Below, in pieces: positions 51,652-59,693 of a DNA stretch of 64,000 nt. The stretch covers positions 1 to 64,000 of the forward strand of contig NZ_SOSI01000006.1 in assembly GCF_029760855.1 (NCBI RefSeq), read 5' to 3'. Under the pieces are notes generated by a model. The model was not told the origin of the DNA. It saw nothing but the letters and a program-made list of their open reading frames with translations, and searched no databases. Every line of letters starts with the position of its first letter. The stretch's first letter is position 1. Origin of the DNA: Erythrobacter litoralis (GTDB taxonomy: Bacteria; Pseudomonadota; Alphaproteobacteria; Sphingomonadales; Sphingomonadaceae). Made by a program: the position numbers and the translations under genes.

Positions 51652-51654
51652 GCT

Positions 51655-52158
51655 GTGGCCGACTTGAAGGACGAATTGCGCGAACTTCTCGACAAGCAGG
51701 CAATTACCGAAAAACTTTACGAATATTGCCGTTCGATGGACAGGATGGACGAGGAACTCGGCAAGGCCTGCTTTCACGAAGATGCCGTGGCTGATTACGG
51801 TGTAGGCGTGTTTCAGGGCACGGGTCATGGCTTTGTCGAGATGTGCATGAAGGCACATCCCATGTTCCATTCGCACGCACACCAGCTCGCAAACATCCTG
51901 ATCTGGATTAAGGGCGAGAACCAGGCGCTCAGCGAGTCTTACGTCGATGCAACGCTTCGTCGGATCGATGAAGAGGGCAATGCGTACGACATCCGCAATC
52001 TTGGCCGCTACGTAGACGAATGGGAGAAGCGCGAAGGGACCTGGCGCATCTCGGACCGCAAATACCTACTCGATTTCGACCAGAGCGGCAGTAACGCCGG
52101 AATTTTCGAGACGACCAGCAAACGTGACCGTAGCGACCCGAGTTACTTCGGCGATTAG
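51655..52158 (+). CDS. SnoaL-like (NTF2-fold) protein
   Basis: 167 residues. DELRELLDKQAITEKLYEYC is the typical first helix, followed by CFHEDAVADYG and a histidine cluster HPMFHSHAHQLAN, then the beta sheet ending TWRISDRKYLLDF. It could be an isomerase or a small subunit, reminiscent of the NTF2-fold beta subunits of Rieske dioxygenases, though those are shaped differently. GTG start three bases after the oxygenase stop. Its direct coupling to the oxygenase suggests it acts on, or with, the hydroxylated product. Confidence 0.85.
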   Translation: MADLKDELRELLDKQAITEKLYEYCRSMDRMDEELGKACFHEDAVADYGVGVFQGTGHGFVEMCMKAHPMFHSHAHQLANILIWIKGENQALSESYVDATLRRIDEEGNAYDIRNLGRYVDEWEKREGTWRISDRKYLLDFDQSGSNAGIFETTSKRDRSDPSYFGD

Positions 52159-52161
52159 TCG

Positions 52162-52947
52162 ATGACCGATTTCGCCACCAGATACGGTCCGACCGCGCTT
52201 ATTGCGGGAGGCTCTGAAGGGGTCGGCGCTAGCTACGCGGACTTGCTGGCCGGTCGTGGCATCGACCTTGTCTTGATTGCGCGCAATGCCGGCCGCTTGG
52301 AGGCAACTGCTGCATCGCTCAGAAGCACATACCCCAAGCGAAAAATCGACATCCTCGCTGCCGACCTGACTGACCCGGCAACACCTACCATGCTGGCAGA
52401 AACACTGGCGGATCGTGAAATTGGCCTACTCGTCTACAACGCGGGTTCAAACTGGATCAACGACGACTTCCTGAATACGTCGATTGATCATGCAAGAACC
52501 CTCACCGCTCTCAACGCCACAACACCGATGGAACTCGCGCACCACTTCGGCGGACTGATGCGCCAGCGTGGTCGCGGCGGAATCATCATCGTCAGCTCAC
52601 TCGCCTATCTCGTTGGCGCTCCGCAGATCGCTGTCTACAGTGCAGCGAAGGCTTTTTCGACGACGCTTGGAGAGGCCCTGTGGTTCGAATTGAAACCCCA
52701 CGGTGTCGACGTATTGGTTCACGCGCTGGGCAGCGTCGATACACCCTTTATCAAGCGAACCTTTCCCGAAGCCTATGGGCGCGGCGCCAAGCCCGAAGAC
52801 ATGGCGCGTTCCGGTCTTCAGGCCCTCGGTAATGAACCTTTGTTGCGCGCCGAACCGGGCGATGCCTTTTTCCAGCACCTCGCCACGCTGAAACGCGGGG
52901 AGGCTGTAGAAACCATCTACAATGCCGGAAAGAAGTGGCAAGACTGA
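52162..52947 (+). CDS. Short-chain dehydrogenase/reductase
   Basis: 261 residues. TALIAGGSEGVGASYADLLA with IDLVLIARNAGRLEATA (arginine suggesting NADP), LVYNAGSNW, and active site SSLAYLVGAPQIAVYSAAKA. Close in style to the SDR at 41327 (GGSEGxG loop, similar length), so the two may be paralogues. Three bases after the SnoaL-like gene; converges with the GMC oxidoreductase after four bases. Confidence 0.91.
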   Translation: MTDFATRYGPTALIAGGSEGVGASYADLLAGRGIDLVLIARNAGRLEATAASLRSTYPKRKIDILAADLTDPATPTMLAETLADREIGLLVYNAGSNWINDDFLNTSIDHARTLTALNATTPMELAHHFGGLMRQRGRGGIIIVSSLAYLVGAPQIAVYSAAKAFSTTLGEALWFELKPHGVDVLVHALGSVDTPFIKRTFPEAYGRGAKPEDMARSGLQALGNEPLLRAEPGDAFFQHLATLKRGEAVETIYNAGKKWQD

Positions 52948-52951
52948 GCCC

Positions 52952-54601
52952 CTAAGCGGCTGCATCCGCAAGGATCATGTCCGCCGCCTTTTCCGCGATC
53001 ATGATCACGGGCGCATTTGTATTGCCAGACACCAGCCTCGGCATGACCGAAGCATCGACGACGCGAAGCCTGTCGACGCCTCGCACGCGTAGTTGGGGAT
53101 CGACAACGGAAGCCTCGTCCCCGCCCATCCGGCAAGTTCCGACTGGGTGGTGCACGGTGGTCCCTGCGGCGCGGATGTAGGACAGGATTGCGTCGTCTCC
53201 CTTGATCTTTTCTCCCGGGAGGGTCTCGCATTCCACCTGGCTCGCAAGAACCGGCTGTGCCGCAATGGTTCGTGCAAGTTTGAACGCCGCAACCTGTGCG
53301 TCGCGGTCCGCCTGCGCGGCAAGAAAGTTCGGGGTGACCGCCGGCAATTCCGCCGGATTGGCAGAGCGTGCGTGCACGTGTCCACGCGATTCCGGCCTCA
53401 GGTGGCACGGAGCGAAGGTCAACCCGGGGTGATCGTCCGGAACCAGCTTCCCTCCCGCTTCACTCGGCGGTTTCATCGTTGCCGGCGTGATGTGCATCTG
53501 GATGTCCGGTGTCACGAGCTCGAGGCGGGATTTGGTGAACAGCATCAGCTGGGAAGATGACTGGGCCAGCAATCCTCGTCGACTGATGGCGTAGCGCAGC
53601 ACTTGGCCGATTAGCCCGAACCCTTGTGCCTGTTGGTTGATCGATCGTACGCCCTCCTTCATCCGAAAGCTGAGTGCGTGCATGAAATGGTCCTGCAGGT
53701 TCTCGCCGACGTTACGTGAACCGGCAATCACCGATATACCGAGTTCGCTCAGTCTTTTTGGCGAACCGATGCCAGATAGTTCAAGCAGGTGCGGCGAATT
53801 GAAAGCGCCGCCGCATAGAATGACCTCGTTTTTGGCGACAGCCTCCGCATCGCCTCCATTCAACGAGAAGGCGACTCCGCAAGCACGGCCGCTTTCCAGT
53901 AAGACCTGCCTTGCCATTGCGCCTTTCAGGATGCGCAGATTTCTGCGCTTTTCCGCTGGTCGCAGGTAGGCGGCTGCCGCCGAATGGCGCAGGCCACGCC
54001 GCATCGTAACCTGTGACCAGGTCACGCCTTCCTGGCTCGGCCCATTGATATCGTCGACACTCGAAATTCCGATAGCCTCAGCTGCTTCCATCACCGTTTC
54101 ACTGATAGGCAATCCGTCGCGCGTATCAGTAACGCTCAACGGACCGCCGATGCCATGCCATTCGCTCTCGCCACGCTCCTGGTCCTCGCTCTTGCGAAAA
54201 TATGGCAGGACATCGTCCCATCCCCAACCGATGCACCCTTGCTGGCGCCACCCCTCGTAATCCTCTGGCTGACCGCGAACGTAGAGCATTGCGTTGATCG
54301 AGGAAGAACCGCCAAGAACCTTTCCTCTGGGATAGGAATGACGCCTTCCTCCCGTTTGCGCATCCGGCTCACTCTCGTAGTTCCAGCTCACTGCCGCATT
54401 CTTCATTGTCTTGGCGAAGCCCACCGGGATCTGGATCAGGGCTGCGGAGCCGAACTGCCGCCAATTGCGCGTCGGGCGATCGTCGCCCCCCGCTTCGAGG
54501 AGAAGCACCGAATAGCGGCCATTCTCGCTCAGGCGATTGGCGAGCACGCAACCAGCGCTCCCCGCGCCCACAATTACGTAGTCTGCGTCGAAATGTCTCA
54601 T
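52952..54601 (-). CDS. GMC-family FAD oxidoreductase (choline dehydrogenase-like)
   Basis: 549 residues. FAD-binding YVIVGAGSAGCVLANRLSEN (residues 9-28), the GMC signature 1 region RGKVLGGSSSINAMLYVRG, signature 2 GGAFNSPHLLELSGIG, and the C-terminal active-site block TVHHPVGTCRMGG with the catalytic histidine. Oxidises a primary or secondary alcohol, passing electrons to a quinone or other acceptor. Third gene of an MFS / amidohydrolase / GMC unit, seven bases after the amidohydrolase gene. Confidence 0.92.
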   Translation of the reverse strand: MRHFDADYVIVGAGSAGCVLANRLSENGRYSVLLLEAGGDDRPTRNWRQFGSAALIQIPVGFAKTMKNAAVSWNYESEPDAQTGGRRHSYPRGKVLGGSSSINAMLYVRGQPEDYEGWRQQGCIGWGWDDVLPYFRKSEDQERGESEWHGIGGPLSVTDTRDGLPISETVMEAAEAIGISSVDDINGPSQEGVTWSQVTMRRGLRHSAAAAYLRPAEKRRNLRILKGAMARQVLLESGRACGVAFSLNGGDAEAVAKNEVILCGGAFNSPHLLELSGIGSPKRLSELGISVIAGSRNVGENLQDHFMHALSFRMKEGVRSINQQAQGFGLIGQVLRYAISRRGLLAQSSSQLMLFTKSRLELVTPDIQMHITPATMKPPSEAGGKLVPDDHPGLTFAPCHLRPESRGHVHARSANPAELPAVTPNFLAAQADRDAQVAAFKLARTIAAQPVLASQVECETLPGEKIKGDDAILSYIRAAGTTVHHPVGTCRMGGDEASVVDPQLRVRGVDRLRVVDASVMPRLVSGNTNAPVIMIAEKAADMILADAAA

Positions 54602-54608
54602 CGGTTTC

Positions 54609-56333
54609 TCAATGTGTGGACGCAGCTTCCTGACGCCCCCTCACGAGCGTGCCAGGCAAGCTGCCCGTGGGATTGCCATCGCGATATGTCACTTGGCCTG
54701 AAAGGATCGTCGCGCGGTAACCACTAGCAGTTTGCATCAATCTCCGGCCACCAGCCGGCAGGTCAGCAATCGGCTCTGGCATCTGGAGGGACAGATTCGC
54801 CAGATCAATGACGTTAATATCGGCCTTGAAACCCTCGCGCAGGAGCCCTCTGTCGCAAAGGCCAACTACTTCGGCGGGATGTCGGCTCAATTCGTGGATC
54901 GCGGTTTCAAGCGCAATCCGGCCGCGATCACGGTCGCGTACCCAGTGCGTGAGCACAGTCGTGGGATAGCTGGCGTCGCAGATCAGCGCATAATGGGCAC
55001 CGCCATCGCCTAGACCAAGCACTGTTGCAGGATGCTCCAGCAGGCTGCGGACAGGATCGAGTGTACCATCTGAATAGTTTCCCATCGCCACGAGCATTAG
55101 ACTCGCACCCTCGTTTGCCAGAAGCAGGTCGTACGCTTCCGTGGCTGCAGACACTCCCCTTGCCTCGGCGCGTGAAGCGACGCTGTCTTCCGGTGCAGGC
55201 TCGTAGTTGAAGTCCGGTCCAATCGGATACATGCGAGCAAAATTGCGCGTCTGTCTTGCAAGCGGAAAGCGTACGAAATCGGGCTGTTCGCCTAAGATCC
55301 GGGCTCTCAGAGCAGGGTCGCGCATTCTTTCGGCCCGCTCAGCGGCGTCGAGATGAGCGATTTCAGCAAAGCTGTCGCAGAAGCTGAATGGATTCCATGA
55401 GACGCCAAGGCCGAGCACCATGCCGATCGGCCGCGGAAACAATTGGGCAGTGAGAGAGGCACCCTGCTTTTTTGCATTATCGAGCAGTTTGGCCAGAATT
55501 TTCGGCTCGGGTCCGCTGGTCCCGGTGAAGGTGGCAGGTACGCGATGCCGCTCCGCCACTCTCATGATCAGTCTGACCTCATCGGTCGGATCTGGGTTTT
55601 CGAAGTTGGGCACGAGTTGGAGGATACCACCACCTGCATCGTCAATTGCTCCAGCCAGAGCATCAAGTTCGTCCTCGGAGGCATTGAAGGTGGGGATTAA
55701 CTCGCCTTGGGCCGTGCGATGGAAGAAAAGTCGCGAGGTCGCACACCCCAGCGCCCCGGCCTCGATTGCTTCGGCAGCCAGCCTGCGCATTTCCTGCAAG
55801 TCGTCAGCAGTCGCCTCTTCACGGGCGATCCCTCGCTCCCCCATGACGTATACCCTGAGTGGCGAATGCGGCAGGTAGGCGCCGATGTCGCAATCATGCG
55901 GCCTCGCTTCGATGGCACCAAGGAATTCAGCGAAGCTTTCCCAATTCCAGTCGAGGCCTTCGGCCATGACAACACCTGGAATATCTTCGACCCCCTCCAT
56001 CAAACCGATCAGGGCGTCACGGTCGTCCGCTCGGCAAGGGGCGAAGCCGACTCCACAATTACCGATCACGACCGTGGTAACACCGTGATCCGTACTCGGC
56101 CGGAGGCGGTCGGACCAGATCGCCTGGCCATCGTAATGAGTATGTATGTCGACGAAACCGGGAGTGACATGGCAGCCAGTTGCATCGAGCACCTCCGCGG
56201 CGCTGCAGTCGACACCGTCGAGTGGTCCCACCGCGACGATCCTGCCGTCTTTTACGGCAACATCGCCAGCAAAGGCTTTCCCACCGCTTCCATCGACGAT
56301 CGTACCGCCGCGAATGACCAGGTCGACCCTCAT
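54609..56333 (-). CDS. N-acyl-D-amino-acid deacylase-like amidohydrolase
   Basis: 574 residues. It opens VDLVIRGGTIVDGSGGKAF (the small beta domain), then PGFVDIHTHYDGQ with H64 and H66 of the metal site, VTTVVIGNCGVGFAP, and a late LGDGGAHYALICDASYPTTV with the aspartate/histidine region. Family members hydrolyse amide or cyclic amide bonds. In this setting a lactone, amide or conjugate of the substrate is as likely as an amino acid. The frame is open 186 codons upstream, but similarity starts at this ATG, which overlaps the MFS stop (ATGA). Related to the amidohydrolase at 61437. Confidence 0.88.
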   Translation of the reverse strand: MRVDLVIRGGTIVDGSGGKAFAGDVAVKDGRIVAVGPLDGVDCSAAEVLDATGCHVTPGFVDIHTHYDGQAIWSDRLRPSTDHGVTTVVIGNCGVGFAPCRADDRDALIGLMEGVEDIPGVVMAEGLDWNWESFAEFLGAIEARPHDCDIGAYLPHSPLRVYVMGERGIAREEATADDLQEMRRLAAEAIEAGALGCATSRLFFHRTAQGELIPTFNASEDELDALAGAIDDAGGGILQLVPNFENPDPTDEVRLIMRVAERHRVPATFTGTSGPEPKILAKLLDNAKKQGASLTAQLFPRPIGMVLGLGVSWNPFSFCDSFAEIAHLDAAERAERMRDPALRARILGEQPDFVRFPLARQTRNFARMYPIGPDFNYEPAPEDSVASRAEARGVSAATEAYDLLLANEGASLMLVAMGNYSDGTLDPVRSLLEHPATVLGLGDGGAHYALICDASYPTTVLTHWVRDRDRGRIALETAIHELSRHPAEVVGLCDRGLLREGFKADINVIDLANLSLQMPEPIADLPAGGRRLMQTASGYRATILSGQVTYRDGNPTGSLPGTLVRGRQEAASTH

Positions 56334-57595
56334 GACTTGGCGGTCCGCGCCCTGCGATACTGCATGAACTGCAGAGAAAGCGACAACAGAAGGGCAACGC
56401 CCAGCGCCGCCCCGAATATGAGGAAGGTTAACCTGTAGTCGCCATTCACGTCGAAAGTGACACCTGCGAGGTAGATCGCACCCGCAGATGTAAGGGAGAT
56501 GATCGGGGCGACGAGGCCTTCGACAGAACCTAGCGAATTGGCTCCGAAAATATCCGCAAGCAAAGCCGAGTAGACCGGCCAGAAACCGGCAATTGCAAGT
56601 CCGGCGAGCGAACACGAAATTGCGAGGCCCCAGTAGCCAAGCTCCAGCGTCAGGCTGAAGGCAAAGGCCATGATAACCGCGACCCCGAATGTGACTAGTT
56701 TCATGCGGTCGAAACGGTCCGCGATGATGGCAAGAGCGAATTTGCCGAGTAATCCCGACACGCCGATCATCGAGATCAACGTACTTGCCTGAACCAGATC
56801 GATCCCACGTCCATTGGCAAGCGGGACGAGGCTGACGACCGTTGCTTGCACGACAGCCAGTGTCAGGGCGACGATGCCTGCCAGCACCCAAAACGTGGGA
56901 TTGGCGATGATCTGCTTGAGCGGCAGTGGGGGTTCGTCGGGGACTTGCGGGACCGGCTCGGATTCATCGAGACTTTTCGGCTTCGGCTCGGTTTCGCCCT
57001 CTACTGGGCGGTCGACCATCCCCCAGGCGATGAGCAGCAAAGCTATGCCGACAAAGGCGCCCTGATAGACCAGCGCTTCGCGCCAGCCGAAAGCGGCAAC
57101 CAGCTGTGCGACCACCGGGGCAAAGACGACACTGCCGCCAGATTGCCCGAATGCAACGATAGCCATCGCCCGCCCGCGATTGACCTTGAACCAGCGGGAA
57201 ACCAATACGTAGCTAGCGATCGAACCCGCGCCTGAAAAGCCAAAGGAAATCGGGAAGAAGAGCAAGGCGGCCTTGGGCCAAAGTGCATCCCCAATACTGA
57301 GCGCCATCAGCCCACCGCCCATGCAGATACCGCTGATGGCCACGATTGTACTCACCTTGACCTTGTCGAGCATACGCCCGATCATCGGGGTGAGCAGCGC
57401 CGTTCCGAGATGCTGGAAAACAATCCCGCTGTTGATCGTCTCCCTCGAAAGACCGAGTTCCTCGGACACCGGCGTGACGTAAATCGAATATCCATAGAGG
57501 ACCGAGCCGACACTCATCATCACCATGACGATGCCAAGGCCGACCATTGTCCAACCGCGATACCACGGGAAAGGGCCGGGCCTCACGCGCTCCAT
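56330..57595 (-). CDS. MFS transporter
   Basis: 421 residues from the chosen ATG. Twelve hydrophobic segments in two halves joined by an acidic, proline-rich loop around residues 190-220 (GETEPKPKSLDESEPVPQV). GLGIVMVMMSVGSVLYGYSI starts TM1 and GRMLDKVKVSTIVA is the TM2-3 loop; resembles the oxalate/formate-antiporter and monocarboxylate branch. The frame is open to 57688, but that would include the operator; ATG 57595 or GTG 57628 (AAGG upstream) are the likely starts. First gene of its unit; likely an organic-acid carrier. Confidence 0.88.
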   Translation of the reverse strand: MERVRPGPFPWYRGWTMVGLGIVMVMMSVGSVLYGYSIYVTPVSEELGLSRETINSGIVFQHLGTALLTPMIGRMLDKVKVSTIVAISGICMGGGLMALSIGDALWPKAALLFFPISFGFSGAGSIASYVLVSRWFKVNRGRAMAIVAFGQSGGSVVFAPVVAQLVAAFGWREALVYQGAFVGIALLLIAWGMVDRPVEGETEPKPKSLDESEPVPQVPDEPPLPLKQIIANPTFWVLAGIVALTLAVVQATVVSLVPLANGRGIDLVQASTLISMIGVSGLLGKFALAIIADRFDRMKLVTFGVAVIMAFAFSLTLELGYWGLAISCSLAGLAIAGFWPVYSALLADIFGANSLGSVEGLVAPIISLTSAGAIYLAGVTFDVNGDYRLTFLIFGAALGVALLLSLSLQFMQYRRARTAKS

Positions 57596-57669
57596 GCCGG
57601 TTCGTCCATGATCGCTCTCCCAATCCACAAGAGCCTTCGCGGACCTTGCCTCACTGAGATAGTAGTCAC

Positions 57670-57685
57670 ATAGAGGTACCTCAAA
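57670..57685. promoter_or_regulatory. Candidate operator, 16-bp palindrome (MFS / SDR copy)
   Basis: ATAGAGGTACCTCAAA: 5 of 6 on each arm around a palindromic GTAC centre. It lies in the divergent gap, 75 bases from the MFS ATG at 57595 and 33 from the SDR ATG. Confidence 0.65.
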
Positions 57686-57718
57686 CAAGCATTAGCAATC
57701 AATCGGCAATCCGGGACG

Positions 57719-58480
57719 ATGGACCTGAACAACGAATTCACCGGGGCAGTAGCCTTCGTTACCGGGGCCGGCTCCGGCATCGGTCGGGAGACCGCTTTGC
57801 TTTTCGCTAAGCGGGGAGCAATTGTCGCCTGCGTCGATTTGGATGCAGACCGCTGCATGGACACTGTTGCCGCTATCCGGGAAGCAGGGGGCGAGGCGGC
57901 TGGTATCGTGGCGGACCTCTCGAGGCCTGAAGACTGCGAAAGAGCAGTAGACGATTGCCTCAATCAGTTCGGGCGGATCGATCATGCCTTCAACAATGCC
58001 GGCATCACGGGCAGCCATGAAGAACCCTTCGATCTGATCCGTGTCGAGCAGACAATCGCTGTTGACCTCTTGGGCGTCATTTATTGCATGAAACACCAAG
58101 TGGCGGTGATGGAAAAGCAAGGCGGCGGAACGATCATCAATACCGCTTCCATCGCTGGTCTGTCCGGCAACGTGGGTGCACTCGACTATACGGCCGCGAA
58201 GCACGGAGTAGTGGGACTTACCGGTTCGGCGGCACGGAAATATGGTCCATCAGGCATTCGCATAAACGCAGTTTGCCCCGGAATAATCCGCACCGCGATG
58301 ACCCGAGCCCTGGACCGCGACGCAGACGAGCTCAGGGCGATTTTCAATCGTCTGAGCCCTATTACCGGCAAACCAGGCGAACCCGCGGACATAGCGGAAG
58401 CCGTACTTTTCCTGTCGAGCAGCCGCGCGAAGTTCATACATGGCGTCGCGTTGCCAATCGACGGCGGATTCACGATCTGA
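57719..58480 (+). CDS. Short-chain dehydrogenase/reductase
   Basis: 253 residues, classical SDR. FVTGAGSGIGRETALLFAKR with VACVDLDADR (NAD-type aspartate), FNNAGITGSH, active site ASIAGLSGNVGALDYTAAKH, and VCPGIIRTAMTRAL. Closest in pattern to 3-hydroxysteroid or cyclic-alcohol dehydrogenases of bacteria, a loose family similarity only. First gene of a two-gene unit with the CoA-transferase, thirteen bases apart. Confidence 0.92.
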   Translation: MDLNNEFTGAVAFVTGAGSGIGRETALLFAKRGAIVACVDLDADRCMDTVAAIREAGGEAAGIVADLSRPEDCERAVDDCLNQFGRIDHAFNNAGITGSHEEPFDLIRVEQTIAVDLLGVIYCMKHQVAVMEKQGGGTIINTASIAGLSGNVGALDYTAAKHGVVGLTGSAARKYGPSGIRINAVCPGIIRTAMTRALDRDADELRAIFNRLSPITGKPGEPADIAEAVLFLSSSRAKFIHGVALPIDGGFTI

Positions 58481-58493
58481 GGGAGGGATTGCG

Positions 58494-59693
58494 ATGGACG
58501 AAAAGCAGATGAAACAGGTTCTTGAAGGTGTCAGGGTGCTCGACTTCGGGCGCTTCATTGCTGCCCCTTGGTGCGGGGCCATCCTCGCCGACATGGGCGC
58601 CGACGTTATCCGGATCGAGAAGCGAAGCGGCGGCGAAGACCGCTTTGTCCAACCTGTTTCCGAAACCGGAGACGGTGCCACGTTTCTCCAGTGCAACCGC
58701 AACAAGCGCTCGGTCACGCTCGACACGATGACCGACGAGGGCAAGGCAATTCTGCGCGATCTCATCGCTACAGCCGATGTCGTCCTTGCAAACATGCCTG
58801 ACGCCGCGCTCGAGGCAAACGCGCTCGACTTCGACAGCGTAAAGGCGATCAAACCCGATATCATCTATGCCACCGCGCAAGGTTTCGGTCGCGGCGGCCC
58901 CTATTCCAACCGGGTCGCCTTCGACGGTATCGGACAGGTGATGTCGGGCGGTGTCTATCGTTCCGGCACCCCCGAACAGCCGATGCGTTCAACCGTACCC
59001 TATGTCGATTTCGGAACCGCGCTATCGCTCACCATCGGAATCGCGATGGCGCTGTATCACCGCGAGAGGACCGGAGAGGGTCAGGCTGTCGAAGCTGCAT
59101 TGCTGCCCGTAGCGTTGATGATGACCAATGGCATGGTGATCGATCAGGCGATCCTCAATTCGAACCGCGGAAGAGTGGGAAATGGCGGGACCGCCGCTGC
59201 TCCCTGCGATCTCTTCCAGCTTCGCGATGGTTGGGTGCTGGTTCAGATCGCGGGACAGCCTATGTTCAAACGCTGGTGCCGCCTGGTTGGCGAAGCCGAC
59301 TGGTTCGAGGATCCCCGCTTCGCAAACGACGACAAGCGAGCCGAGCATGGCAAAATTCTCAATGCCAAGATGCAAAGCTGGTGCGCGGATATGACCCTTG
59401 AGGAAATGCTTTCCGCACTCGAGGAGGCCCGTATTCCTGCGGGCCCACTGTATTCGCCTCAGGACGTGCTCGACGATCCGCACATTGCGGCGATGGGGTT
59501 CCTCAAGCCGATGGACTATCCCGGACTGCCCAGCCCTGCCCCTGTTATCGAGACGCCCTTCCGAATGTCGCAAACGCCGGGATCGCTATACCGCCGCGCC
59601 CCGACACTGGGCGAACATACCGCCGAAGTTCTTGCGGAAGTTGGCTTGGATGAAAGCAGGCTCGCCCAACTTCGCGAAAAGGGTATTGTTTAA
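58494..59693 (+). CDS. CaiB/BaiF-type CoA-transferase (class III)
   Basis: 399 residues. GVRVLDFGRFIAAPWCGAIL and GADVIRIEKRSGGEDRFVQP at the N-terminus, CNRNKRSVTLD, and NRVAFDGIGQVMSGGVYRSG with the candidate catalytic aspartate. Similar in pattern to the transferase at 16240 (both have a GGEDR block), less so to the one at 24860. GGGAGGG precedes the ATG; the frame extends 18 codons upstream inside the SDR gene. Its stop overlaps the convergent monooxygenase stop. Confidence 0.92.
   Translation: MDEKQMKQVLEGVRVLDFGRFIAAPWCGAILADMGADVIRIEKRSGGEDRFVQPVSETGDGATFLQCNRNKRSVTLDTMTDEGKAILRDLIATADVVLANMPDAALEANALDFDSVKAIKPDIIYATAQGFGRGGPYSNRVAFDGIGQVMSGGVYRSGTPEQPMRSTVPYVDFGTALSLTIGIAMALYHRERTGEGQAVEAALLPVALMMTNGMVIDQAILNSNRGRVGNGGTAAAPCDLFQLRDGWVLVQIAGQPMFKRWCRLVGEADWFEDPRFANDDKRAEHGKILNAKMQSWCADMTLEEMLSALEEARIPAGPLYSPQDVLDDPHIAAMGFLKPMDYPGLPSPAPVIETPFRMSQTPGSLYRRAPTLGEHTAEVLAEVGLDESRLAQLREKGIV

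Noticed and set aside
9684..59693. Assignment of the island as a classical steroid degradation cluster
   Set aside because: Despite the KshA-like oxygenase and Ltp2-like module, no ketosteroid dehydrogenase, isomerase or extradiol ring-cleavage dioxygenase is present in the window.
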